Positions 1 through 7,032 of a DNA stretch of 64,000 nucleotides are shown here, in pieces (within the stretch, counting starts at the first letter, position 1; every line of letters begins with the position of its first letter). Location of the stretch: positions 62,001 to 126,000 of the forward strand of contig NZ_JAHKRN010000013.1 in NCBI RefSeq assembly GCF_019396385.1, in the 5' to 3' direction. A program made the position numbers and the translations under genes. Below the pieces are notes generated by a model, which saw only the letters and a program-made list of their open reading frames with translations, made no database searches and was not told the DNA's origin. Origin of the DNA: Nonomuraea harbinensis (GTDB lineage: Bacteria; Actinomycetota; Actinomycetes; Streptosporangiales; Streptosporangiaceae).

Positions 1-268
1 GGCCGGGTAGGACGCTCGACCGGGGGAGGCCGAAGGCGGCGGACACGCCGACGGCGCTCAGGCTGTGCTCGAACTCGCGGTCGAGCGCGACGCGGACGGC
101 CTGGTGACGGAGCCCGGCCTCGGCGAGGACGCGCTGCGGCGCGGTGTCCTCCTGGGCCGCGACGGCCAGCAGGAGGTGCTGCGCCTCGATCGTCGCCGAT
201 CTGTCCCGCCGGGCCTCGGCCTCTCCCTCGGTGAGGATCGCGTGCAGGTACGCGTCGAACGGTCTCAC
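1..268 (-). CDS. Clp N-terminal domain protein (3' end outside window)
   Basis: The reading frame opens with GTG at 268 (VRPFDAYLHAILTEGEAE) and runs off the left edge, so 89 residues are visible. The sequence shows the two-helix repeat typical of the Clp N domain: the stretch IEAQHLLLAVAAQED followed by VLAEAGLRHQAVRVAL. In ClpA/ClpC this domain binds substrates or adaptors; stand-alone copies without the ATPase part are common in actinomycetes and have no settled role. The GTG overlaps the stop of the upstream helix-turn-helix gene (GTGA), so the two are translated together and the small DNA-binding protein is probably its regulator or partner. Whether an ATPase domain follows cannot be seen. 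Confidence 0.8.
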   Translation of the reverse strand, partial: MRPFDAYLHAILTEGEAEARRDRSATIEAQHLLLAVAAQEDTAPQRVLAEAGLRHQAVRVALDREFEHSLSAVGVSAAFGLPRSSVLPG

Positions 269-501
269 GGTGAACGCCTCCTCAGCTTGACGCCCGCGGC
301 GATGAGTCGCTTGGCGTGCTTGCGGTGGACCGCCTGACGCGTCACACCGAGTGCCTCGGCGACCTGCGGCCAGCTCCAGCCCGCCCGCATCGCCTCCTCG
401 ACGGCGGCGTCCTCCAGCTGGTCGGCCAGGCGCCGCAGCGCCACCACGGCCGCCAGCGCGTCGCCGGGCTCCTGGGGAGGGGGGATCTCACTCACGGGCA
501 T
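265..501 (-). CDS. Small helix-turn-helix protein paired with Clp-N protein
   Basis: A 78-residue protein. After a helical segment (ALAAVVALRRLADQLEDAAV) it has a recognisable helix-turn-helix, about residues 40-62 (WSWPQVAEALGVTRQAVHRK), then a basic tail. This is the layout of the small actinobacterial HTH proteins that sit in front of Clp-N genes. Start ATG at 501; the stop shares four bases with the next gene's GTG, so translation is coupled. A strong inverted repeat starts three bases upstream of the start codon and is the likely autoregulatory site. Function beyond DNA binding is unknown. Confidence 0.85.
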   Translation of the reverse strand: MPVSEIPPPQEPGDALAAVVALRRLADQLEDAAVEEAMRAGWSWPQVAEALGVTRQAVHRKHAKRLIAAGVKLRRRSP

Positions 502-504
502 GCA

Positions 505-549
505 AGCAACATTAGTTGACTAATCGGAATTTAGTCAACATAGGTTGCT
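505..549. promoter_or_regulatory. Operator-like inverted repeat before the HTH/Clp-N operon
   Basis: Two 19-base arms (505-523 and 531-549) separated by 7 bases match at 16 of 19 positions; the outer AGCAAC/GTTGCT and inner GTTGACTAA/TTAGTCAAC blocks are exact. It is AT-rich against a GC-rich background and lies directly upstream of the HTH start at 501; its right end touches the stop codon of the hydrolase gene. Best read as the binding site of the adjacent HTH protein, overlapping its promoter. That is inferred from position. Confidence 0.65.
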
Positions 550-1316
550 TAGGCGAAGAAGGCGGCCAGCACCGGGGCGAGGGCGTCCGGCTGGACGTCG
601 TGGGTCTGGCCGTCGAGGGATCGGTGCTCGGCCGCGGGGATGGCGTCCGCGGTGGCCTCGGCGGCGCCCTGGAGCCCGTTCGGGCTGGCGCCGCCGGACA
701 GGACCAGGGCGGGGATGGTGATCGCCGACGCCAGGTCGTGCGGCACCCGGCCGCCGCCGAGCAGTTCGTCGTCGTACGCGAGAGTGGGCGCGATCGCCTC
801 CAGCGCCGCCCACATCGGCTGGCCGCGCATGCCGTCGATGGCCTGGGCGGGCATCCCGACGTGGGCCATGAACAGCGCGACGGCCTCGCCTCTCATCCCG
901 GCGGCGAGCAGCTCGCGCAGGCGGGCGGTGTACGCCCCGTTGCCGGGTTCGTCGATGTACGGCGGCTCGTACAGGGCGAGCCTGGTGATGCCGGGGCCGG
1001 TCGCCGCGGCTCTCAGGGCGAGGGCGGCGCCTGAGGAGATGCCGTAGACGTACGCCTCGCCGCCGGCCTCGGCGATGAGCGCCCGCAGGTCCTCGATCTC
1101 GCGTTCGGGCGCGTACGGCGGGGTGTCGGTGCTCTCGCCGCGCCCGCGCCGGTCGTACGCGTGGACGGTGAACGACGAGCTCAGCAGGGCGGCGAGCGGC
1201 CGCATCGGGCCCGCGGTGCGGTGGCACATGGCGCCGTCGACCAGGACGAGCGCGGGGCCGTCGCCGGAGCGCTCGTATCCGATCACGGTGCCGTCGGGTG
1301 AGGTGAGTGTCGGCAT
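549..1316 (-). CDS. Alpha/beta hydrolase
   Basis: A 255-residue alpha/beta-hydrolase fold protein. It begins MPTLTSPDGTVIGYE, shows the conserved DRRGRGES strand-turn near residues 55-62 and a nucleophile elbow GISSG (serine about 94), with a catalytic-histidine candidate in DGQTHDVQP near the C terminus. Substrate is unknown; relatives include esterases and haloperoxidase-like enzymes. The frame is open further upstream, but the ATG at 1316 lies two bases after the stop of the SRPBCC gene and is the only start that avoids overlapping it. It is the third gene of an ArsR-SRPBCC-hydrolase operon. Confidence 0.88.
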   Translation of the reverse strand: MPTLTSPDGTVIGYERSGDGPALVLVDGAMCHRTAGPMRPLAALLSSSFTVHAYDRRGRGESTDTPPYAPEREIEDLRALIAEAGGEAYVYGISSGAALALRAAATGPGITRLALYEPPYIDEPGNGAYTARLRELLAAGMRGEAVALFMAHVGMPAQAIDGMRGQPMWAALEAIAPTLAYDDELLGGGRVPHDLASAITIPALVLSGGASPNGLQGAAEATADAIPAAEHRSLDGQTHDVQPDALAPVLAAFFA

Positions 1317-1318
1317 GA

Positions 1319-1768
1319 TCAGGTGTCCTCCCGGTTCAGGCCGGCCAGATAGGCGTCGAAGCGGTCCAGGCTGGTGGCGAAGCCCGCCCGCGCTTCGGCG
1401 CTGAGGTAGGCGGCCGGCACGTTGGTCTGGTGGGTGACCACCTCGGTGCGGCCGTCGCCCAGGTCGCGGAAGGTGATCGTGGTCTTCATGCCGCCCTCGA
1501 CGCCCGGCTCGATCCACACCAGCCGCTCGGGGCGGCGCACTTCGGCGTAGGTGGCCTTCATCGTGTAGGTGCCGCCGTCGTCGCCGACCATCGTGGTCTC
1601 GAAGGTGCCGCCCGGCCGCAGGTCGACCACGATGCCGTCGAGCGGGGTGGTGGTGCCGGCCGGACCCCAGAAGCAGGTGAGGTGCTCGGGCGTGGTCATG
1701 CAGTCGAACAGCAGCTCCGGCGACGCGCGGTGGACGCGCCGGTAGGTCATCTCGCCGGTCTCGGTCAT
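1319..1768 (-). CDS. SRPBCC (AHSA1-like) domain protein
   Basis: A 149-residue START/SRPBCC fold protein of the AHSA1 family. Features are the N-terminal MTYRRVHRASPELLFDCMTT, the CFWGP motif (here HLTCFWGPAG), RPGGTFE, and the closing helix TSLDRFDAYLAGL. These proteins bind small hydrophobic ligands, and in actinomycetes they are almost always coupled to an ArsR regulator, as here: its ATG overlaps the regulator's stop as ATGA. The ligand is not predictable. Longer upstream reading exists but would run through the regulator gene. Confidence 0.88.
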   Translation of the reverse strand: MTETGEMTYRRVHRASPELLFDCMTTPEHLTCFWGPAGTTTPLDGIVVDLRPGGTFETTMVGDDGGTYTMKATYAEVRRPERLVWIEPGVEGGMKTTITFRDLGDGRTEVVTHQTNVPAAYLSAEARAGFATSLDRFDAYLAGLNREDT

Positions 1769-2112
1769 GGCGTCTCCCCGTCCCGGTCGCGCAGGGCGGC
1801 CAGGTGCCGCTCCAGCCGGTCGTGGCGGTCGGCCCAGACCTCGCGGTGGCGGGCGATCCAGCCGGCGGCGGCGTCGAGCCGCTCGGTGTCGAGAGCGCAC
1901 GGCCGCGACTGGGCGGTGCGGGTGCGGGTGATCAGGCGGGCGCGTTCGAGCACCTTCAGGTGTTTCGAGACGGCCTGCTGGGTCATCGCGAACGGCTCGG
2001 TGAGCTGGCTCACGGTCGCGTCGCCCTCGGCCAGGCGCTCCAGGATCGCGCGCCTGGTCGGGTCGGCGAGCGCCGAGAACACCAGGGACAGCTCGTCTTC
2101 AGCTACGGTCAC
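1765..2112 (-). CDS. ArsR-family transcriptional regulator
   Basis: A 115-residue winged-helix repressor starting with GTG at 2112. The ArsR pattern is clear: LSLVFSALADPTRRAILERL, then the recognition region VSQLTEPFAMTQQAVSKHLK and the wing with LITRTRTAQSR. No cysteine or histidine metal-binding cluster is visible, so this is the non-metal type that regulates the following SRPBCC gene. A perfect palindrome 30 bases upstream (2142-2161) is its probable site, indicating autoregulation of the three-gene operon. Confidence 0.93.
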   Translation of the reverse strand: MTVAEDELSLVFSALADPTRRAILERLAEGDATVSQLTEPFAMTQQAVSKHLKVLERARLITRTRTAQSRPCALDTERLDAAAGWIARHREVWADRHDRLERHLAALRDRDGETP

Positions 2113-2141
2113 ACGCCGACCCTAACCACAACCACTCATTT

Positions 2142-2161
2142 GCACAACCATCTGGTTGTGC
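2142..2161. promoter_or_regulatory. Perfect palindrome, probable ArsR operator
   Basis: GCACAACCA and TGGTTGTGC are exact 9-base arms around a 2-base centre. A further direct copy of the half-site core ACAACCA sits at 2128-2134, between the palindrome and the ArsR start codon. The spacing, AT-richer context and position fit an ArsR-family autoregulatory operator. Confidence 0.7.
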
Positions 2162-2169
2162 GAGACAAG

Positions 2170-2553
2170 TCAGGGCCAGGTGGTGGCTTCGGCGTCGAAG
2201 CGGTCGCTCTCCGCCGGCAGGACGCAGAGCAGGTGGCCGCCGGGAGCGCGCAGGATCCGGCATTCCTGCCAGCGGGAGACCTCGGTGGCGCCGAGGGCCA
2301 CCAGCCGGGCCGTCTCCGCGTCGACGTCGTCGGTCTCGATGTCCAGGTGGTAGCGCGGGGCGTCGTCGACGGACTGGACGGCGAGGTCGAGTCCGGAGAC
2401 GGCGCCGGGGAAGCTGGTGAACTGCTCGTAACCGGGCAGCGGCCGGGCGGGGACGCCGAGGGCGGCCGACCAGAAGGCGGTGGCCCGCTCGGCCTCGGCC
2501 GCCGGGGTGTCGATGAGGAGGGCGTAGACGCGGCTTCTGTGCATGGAGATCAC
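2170..2553 (-). CDS. VOC-family (glyoxalase-like) protein
   Basis: A 127-residue single-domain vicinal-oxygen-chelate protein. It shows the two beta-alpha-beta-beta-beta modules: AFWSAALGVPARPLPG, then YHLDIETDDVDAETARLVALGA and the closing GGHLLCVLP. Actinomycetes carry many such proteins with unknown substrates, often linked to antibiotic or electrophile handling. A GTG at 2553 overlaps the TetR stop as GTGA; ATG at 2544 is an equally possible start. Translation is coupled to the TetR gene. Confidence 0.82.
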   Translation of the reverse strand: MISMHRSRVYALLIDTPAAEAERATAFWSAALGVPARPLPGYEQFTSFPGAVSGLDLAVQSVDDAPRYHLDIETDDVDAETARLVALGATEVSRWQECRILRAPGGHLLCVLPAESDRFDAEATTWP

Positions 2554-3125
2554 TTACCAGCCGGGCGGAAGAGGCGCCAGAAGGCGAGCGCGACGTCGGC
2601 CGACGGCGTGTCCCGTGAGTCGATCACCCAGTGGGCGATCACGCCGGTCAGCGCGCCGGCGAGGTAGGCGGCGTGCGTGCCGGGCGGCACGTCCGCGAAG
2701 CCGGCGGGGCGGGCGCCGGCGGCGAAGCGGGTCTCCAGCTCGGCGGTGAGCCGCTCTCTGAGCCGGGCGCAGAAGCGCGGGCTGCCCTGGGTGCCGAGCA
2801 TGCACGCGTACAGCTCGGCGTTGCCGTCGATGTGCGCGAAGAGCGTGGTCAGGGGATCGGGCGCGCGGTCGCGCGGGGCGTCCAGCGGGCAGAGGGCGGC
2901 GGCCCTGGCCACCTCGGCGACCGCCTCCTCCATGGCGTCGGCGGCCAGCGCGTCGACGTCCGGGTAGTGCAGGTAGAACGTGGCCCGGTTGACCCCGGCC
3001 CGCTTGGCGACGGCGGAGATCGTGATGGCGCCCAGGTCGCGCTCGGTGGCGAGGTCGAGGACGGCGGCGCGCAGGCTCGCCCGGGTGCGCCGGGCGCGTG
3101 GATCGTCGGGGTTCACGATGGTCAC
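2550..3125 (-). CDS. TetR-family transcriptional regulator
   Basis: A 191-residue TetR repressor. The N-terminal DNA-binding domain reads RASLRAAVLDLATERDLGAI, then ISAVAKRAGVNRATFYLHYP, the standard helix-turn-helix with the FYLHY signature. The rest is a variable ligand-binding domain (LTTLFAHIDGNAELYACMLG) resembling the TetR_C_33/AcrR-like group. GTG at 3125 is the likely start. It lies back-to-back with the DsbA-fold gene across an almost perfect palindrome and is in operon with a VOC protein. Confidence 0.92.
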   Translation of the reverse strand: MTIVNPDDPRARRTRASLRAAVLDLATERDLGAITISAVAKRAGVNRATFYLHYPDVDALAADAMEEAVAEVARAAALCPLDAPRDRAPDPLTTLFAHIDGNAELYACMLGTQGSPRFCARLRERLTAELETRFAAGARPAGFADVPPGTHAAYLAGALTGVIAHWVIDSRDTPSADVALAFWRLFRPAGK

Positions 3126-3164
3126 TATACGACAAATGTTGCTTAATCAACAGTTGTCGCATAG
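3125..3164. promoter_or_regulatory. TetR operator in the divergent promoter
   Basis: Left arm CTATACGACAAATGTTG (3125-3141) and right arm CAACAGTTGTCGCATAG (3148-3164) pair at 15 of 17 positions around the 6-base centre CTTAAT. It fills the 48-base gap between the divergent TetR and DsbA-fold genes and starts on the TetR start codon, so one dimer pair could shut off both promoters. Confidence 0.75.
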
Positions 3165-3173
3165 ATTGTCGGC

Positions 3174-4136
3174 ATGCGAATCGAGATCTGGGCCGACGTG
3201 GTCTGCGGCTGGGCCTACATCGGCAAGCGGCGAGTGGAGAGGGCGCTCGAAGGGCTGGACGCCGAGGTCGTGTGGCGGCCGTTCCGCATCGACCCGATGG
3301 CGCCCGCGCAGGCGGTCCCGCACGAGGAGGCCATGGCCGACCCGACGGTCGACGCCGCCCTGCGCCGGTGCGCGCCCGATCTCACCCCCGGCGAGAACCG
3401 GGTGCGCGTCGCCCTCGTCGCCGCCGAGGAAGGCTTCGGCTGGACGTGGGGTCCCGCCTGGCGGGCCGACAGCCACGACGCCCACCGGCTGATCGCCCTC
3501 GCCCTGGAGCACGGCGGTCCCGCCCTGCAGGACGCGGTGGCCGAGCGGGTGATGAAGGCCCACTTCCTCGACCGGCTCGACATCAGCGACCGCGCGACCC
3601 TCCACCGGCTCGCCGCCGACGCGGGCTTCGCCGGCGGGGGCGCGCTGCTCGACGCCGGCGCGGGCGACGAGCTCGTACGGGAGCTGCTGCTCAAGGGCAA
3701 GGCCATGGGCGTCAGGACCTCGCCGACCATCGTCGCCGGGTCCGAGGCGCTGGCCGGGGCCCAGCCGGCGGAGGTGATCAGGGAGTTCGTGCTCGCGGCG
3801 CGGCCCGCGCGCCGGCTGCCCGAGGAGGTCGAGCGCTACCGCCACGCGGAGTCGCTGCTCGACCAGCGTGACCCGCTCGGCGCGCTGGCGCTGCTCAGGC
3901 CGCTGCTGGACGCGCACGGCGACGACCGCAACGTGCTCATGCTCGCCGGGCGCTGCTACTACCTGTCGGCGCAGCTCGGCCGTGCCCGCGCGGTGCTGGA
4001 GCGGCTGGTCGCGGCCACGCCGGACGACGCGTACGCGCGCCACCTGCTCGGCCGCACCCTCCAGCGCCAGGGCCACGCGGAGGAGGCCGGTCCGCACCTG
4101 CGGATGGCGGCGGTGATGGCACCGGAGTACGCCTGA
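3174..4136 (+). CDS. FrnE/DsbA-fold protein with degenerate active site fused to a TPR-like tail
   Basis: A 320-residue protein. Residues 1 to about 200 match the FrnE-type DsbA fold (MRIEIWADVV start, IGKRRVERAL, WRPFRIDP, and the cis-Pro-like loop VRTSPTIVAG). In this family the active site normally reads CPWC; here it is C11-G-W-A14, so the second cysteine is gone and the usual dithiol oxidoreductase chemistry is not possible. Residues about 215-320 add a helical region with tetratricopeptide-like spacing (GALALLRPLLDAHGD, LMLAGRCYYLSAQLGRARAV, HLLGRTLQRQGHAEEA). Possible roles are a single-thiol enzyme or a binding protein. Divergent from TetR across a shared operator. Confidence 0.85.
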   Translation: MRIEIWADVVCGWAYIGKRRVERALEGLDAEVVWRPFRIDPMAPAQAVPHEEAMADPTVDAALRRCAPDLTPGENRVRVALVAAEEGFGWTWGPAWRADSHDAHRLIALALEHGGPALQDAVAERVMKAHFLDRLDISDRATLHRLAADAGFAGGGALLDAGAGDELVRELLLKGKAMGVRTSPTIVAGSEALAGAQPAEVIREFVLAARPARRLPEEVERYRHAESLLDQRDPLGALALLRPLLDAHGDDRNVLMLAGRCYYLSAQLGRARAVLERLVAATPDDAYARHLLGRTLQRQGHAEEAGPHLRMAAVMAPEYA

Positions 4137-4156
4137 CAGCCAGGCGCCCCGGGCGG

Positions 4157-4984
4157 TCAGGACGACGTGAGGACGGACAGGAGGTGGGTGACCTCGCGGG
4201 TGACGGCGTCCCGGCCGGACTTCACGTACTTGCGGGGGTCGACGACCGCCGCGTCGCGGGTGAGGTGGTCGCGGACGGCGCCGGTGAACGCCTTGTTGAG
4301 GTGGGTCGCGATGTTGATCTTCTTCATGCCGTTCCGTACGGCCTCGCGCAGGGTGTCGTCGGGCACCCCCGAGGAGCCGTGCAGGACCAGCGGGACCGGC
4401 AGCGCGGCCCGCAGCTCGGCGATGAGCGCCAGGTCCAGCACGGCGTCCTTGGTGGTCATCGCGTGGGAGGTGCCCACGGCCACGGCCAGCGCGTCCACGC
4501 CGGTCCTGGCCACGTAGTCCGCAGCCTCGTGCGGTTTGGTGCGGGCGCCGGGGGCGTGCACGCCGTCCTTGCCGCCGACCTCGCCCAGCTCGGCCTCCAC
4601 CCAGACGCCGCGCGCGCGGCACCAGGCGGTCACCTCGGCGGTGGCGGCCACGTTCTCCTCGTCGGGAAGCGCGGAGGCGTCGAACATCACCGAGCCGAGC
4701 CCGAGCGCCACCGCCTCCTCGACCAGCGCGCGGTCGGTGGCGTGGTCCAGGTGTACGGCGACGGGCACCGAGGCCGCGCGGGCGACGGCGAGCGCGGCGA
4801 GCGCGACGGGCTCCAGCGCGCCGTGGTAGCGCACGCAGTTCTCGCTGATCTGCAGCACCACGGGCACGCCCAGGGCCTCGGCCCCGGCCACGATGGCGGT
4901 GGCGTGCTCCAGCTGGATGACGTTGAACGCGCCCACCCCGGCGGGGGACTGGCGGATGACGTCGCCGATTCCGGTGAGGGGCAT
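4157..4984 (-). CDS. Class II fructose/tagatose-bisphosphate aldolase
   Basis: A 275-residue zinc-dependent class II aldolase of the GatY/KbaY/FbaA group. Visible motifs are AFNVIQLEHATAIV near the start, VAVHLDHATD with the zinc-ligand histidines, EAELGEVGG, VAVGTSHA, VLHGSSGVPD and the phosphate-binding KINIATHLN. It would split a ketose 1,6-bisphosphate into dihydroxyacetone phosphate and glyceraldehyde 3-phosphate. As last gene of a SIS-NagA-PfkB-aldolase operon, tagatose 1,6-bisphosphate is the best guess for substrate; sequence alone cannot exclude fructose. Confidence 0.9.
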   Translation of the reverse strand: MPLTGIGDVIRQSPAGVGAFNVIQLEHATAIVAGAEALGVPVVLQISENCVRYHGALEPVALAALAVARAASVPVAVHLDHATDRALVEEAVALGLGSVMFDASALPDEENVAATAEVTAWCRARGVWVEAELGEVGGKDGVHAPGARTKPHEAADYVARTGVDALAVAVGTSHAMTTKDAVLDLALIAELRAALPVPLVLHGSSGVPDDTLREAVRNGMKKINIATHLNKAFTGAVRDHLTRDAAVVDPRKYVKSGRDAVTREVTHLLSVLTSS

Positions 4985-4996
4985 GACGGGGCTCCT

Positions 4997-5899
4997 TCAG
5001 ACGATCTCGATCAGCGGGTGGACGGCCTCGTACACGCCCGGGTCGAAGGCGCCGGCGACCGGCGCGGCCACCGCGGCGGCGCCCAGCGCGGCCGCCCGGC
5101 GCAGCAGCTCGGGCCACGGCCCCGGGGCGACCAGGCCGAGCGCCAGCCCGGCCACCAGCGCGTCGCCGGCCCCGGTGGGGTTGCCGTCGACCGCGTACGG
5201 CATGCGGGCGCGGAACGTGCCGTCGGCCGTGACCGCCAGCGCCCCCGACGCGCCCAGCGACACGATCACCGCCCCGGCGCCGCGGTCGCGCAGGGCCTCG
5301 GCGCCCTCCTCCGGGCTGCCGTGCGGGACGGCCCTGGCCAGCTCCTCGGCGTTCGGCTTGATGATCGCGGGGCGGCCGTCGGGCGCGTGGCGGAGCGGCT
5401 CGCCGTCGGCGTCGACGATCGCGGGCACCCCCCGGTCACGGGCGAAGGCGGCCAGCGTGGCGTACGTGGTCGCGGGAAGCCCCCGCGGCAGGCTGCCCGA
5501 CAGCACGACGGCCCGCGCCTCGCGCAGCAGCGCCTCGTACGTGCGCAGGAAGTCGGCGAACTCGTCCTCACCCACTGTCGGCCCCGGCTCGTTGAAGAGC
5601 GTGTGCGCGGCGGGCTCGGCGACGACGAGCGTGGTGCGGGTCTCGCCCGCGACGGGCACCAGAGCGTGCGCCAGGCCCGCGGAGTCCAGGTCACGCTCGA
5701 CGGCCCGGCCGGTGGGGCCGCCGGCCAGGCCGGTGACCAGCACGTCCTGGCCCAGGGCGGCCAGGACGCGGGCCACGTTGACGCCCTTGCCGCCCGCGCG
5801 CCGGTGGACCGCGGCGACGCGGTTCACCCCGTCCCAGGAGACCTGTGGCGTCTCGTAGGTGACGTCGAGTGCGGCGTTGAGCGTCACGGTGAGGATCAT
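4997..5899 (-). CDS. PfkB-family sugar-phosphate kinase (LacC/FruK type)
   Basis: A 300-residue PfkB kinase. MILTVTLNAALDVTY is the typical 1-phosphofructokinase/tagatose-6-phosphate kinase N terminus; AGGKGVNVARVLAALG binds the sugar phosphate and NPTGAGDALVAGLALG carries the anion hole and catalytic aspartate. It would phosphorylate a ketohexose phosphate to the bisphosphate used by the downstream aldolase. The start ATG at 5899 shares one base with the stop of nagA (TGATG). Operon context favours tagatose 6-phosphate. Confidence 0.88.
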   Translation of the reverse strand: MILTVTLNAALDVTYETPQVSWDGVNRVAAVHRRAGGKGVNVARVLAALGQDVLVTGLAGGPTGRAVERDLDSAGLAHALVPVAGETRTTLVVAEPAAHTLFNEPGPTVGEDEFADFLRTYEALLREARAVVLSGSLPRGLPATTYATLAAFARDRGVPAIVDADGEPLRHAPDGRPAIIKPNAEELARAVPHGSPEEGAEALRDRGAGAVIVSLGASGALAVTADGTFRARMPYAVDGNPTGAGDALVAGLALGLVAPGPWPELLRRAAALGAAAVAAPVAGAFDPGVYEAVHPLIEIV

Positions 5900-7032
5900 C
5901 AGGGCTCCGCGATCCAGGCGCCGCGCTTCATCACGCCCGCCACCTCCAGGTCGTCGCCGAGCACCACCAGGTCGGCGTCCTTGCCGACGGCGATCGAGCC
6001 GGTCCGGCCGGACAGGCCGAGCACGCGGGCGGGGGTCAGCGCCGTCATGCGCGACACCTCCGGCAGCGAGAGGCCCAGCTCGCGGACGGCCCGGCGGAAG
6101 GCGGTGTCCATGGTGAGCGTGGAGCCCGCGATGGAGCCGCCCTCGGTCAGCCGGGCCACGCCGTCGACCACCCGCACCCGCATCGGGCCGAGGAGGTACT
6201 CGCCGTCGCTCAGCCCGGTCGCCGAGATCGAGTCGGTGATCATCGCCACCCGGTCGGCCCCGGCCACCGCGCAGGCCAGGCGGAGCATGGCCGGGTGCAC
6301 GTGCACGCCGTCGTTGATCAGCTCGACCGTGACCCGCTCGTCCTGCAGCAGCGCCGCGATCGGGCCGGGGTCGCGGTGACCGAGCTGCGGCATCGCGTTG
6401 TAGAGGTGGGTGGCCACGGTGGCGCCCGCCTCGATGCCGGCCAGCGTCCGCTCGTAGTCGGCAGCGCTGTGGCCGAGCGCGGCGACCACGCCTTCGGCGA
6501 CGGCCATCCGGATCGTGTCGAGCGCGCCCGGCAGCTCGGCCGCGATCGTCAGCATCCGCACGTGCCCGCGCCCGGCCTTGACCAGCGCGGCGAACTCCGC
6601 CGGGGACGGCTCGCGCAGCAGCTCGGGGTCGTGCGCGCCGCAGCGCGCCCTGGCGATGTACGGGCCCTCGAAGTGGATGCCGGCCAGCAGGCCCTCGTCG
6701 CAGAGCTCGGCCAGCGACGCGGCGGCCGCGGCCAGGCGCTCGGGGGTGTCGGTGACCAGGCTGGCCACCGTCGTGGTGGTGCCGTGGCGCGCGTGCAGGG
6801 CCACCGCGTCGCGCGCCTTGTCCTGCTCGCCGGTGGGGAAGGACCCGCCCGCCCCGCCGTGGTTGTGCATGTCGACGAAGCCGGGCACGACGTGCCGCCC
6901 GCCCAGGCTGTGGCCGGGACGGGGGGCGGATCCGTGGCCGACATGTGTGATGCGGCCGTCCTCGATGGTCAGCCACCCCTCGTGAACTGCGTCGGGGGTC
7001 ACGATGCGGGCGTCGGCGAGAGTAAGGCTCAT
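5899..7032 (-). CDS. nagA: N-acetyl-hexosamine-6-phosphate deacetylase
   Basis: A 377-residue amidohydrolase of the NagA/AgaA family. PGFVDMHNHGG carries the HxH metal motif, HFEGPYIARARCGAHDPELL the metal glutamate and substrate loop, LGHSAADYE and THLYNAMPQ the metal histidines, and ITDSISATG the catalytic aspartate. It removes the acetyl group from GlcNAc-6-P or GalNAc-6-P. Overlaps the SIS gene by ATGA and the kinase by one base, so it is the second gene of a tightly coupled operon. The presence of an aldolase and PfkB kinase instead of nagB suggests the galactosamine branch. Confidence 0.92.
   Translation of the reverse strand: MSLTLADARIVTPDAVHEGWLTIEDGRITHVGHGSAPRPGHSLGGRHVVPGFVDMHNHGGAGGSFPTGEQDKARDAVALHARHGTTTTVASLVTDTPERLAAAAASLAELCDEGLLAGIHFEGPYIARARCGAHDPELLREPSPAEFAALVKAGRGHVRMLTIAAELPGALDTIRMAVAEGVVAALGHSAADYERTLAGIEAGATVATHLYNAMPQLGHRDPGPIAALLQDERVTVELINDGVHVHPAMLRLACAVAGADRVAMITDSISATGLSDGEYLLGPMRVRVVDGVARLTEGGSIAGSTLTMDTAFRRAVRELGLSLPEVSRMTALTPARVLGLSGRTGSIAVGKDADLVVLGDDLEVAGVMKRGAWIAEP

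Noticed and set aside
3147-5117. Long minus-strand open frame of 656 codons
   Set aside because: It runs antisense to the DsbA-fold gene and out of frame through the aldolase; its translation is Arg/Gly/Ala-rich with no domain, a typical high-GC shadow.
4184-6379. 731-codon plus-strand open frame antisense to the aldolase, kinase and nagA genes
   Set aside because: Composition is low-complexity and no family motif is present, while the minus strand has three clear enzymes with coupled starts.
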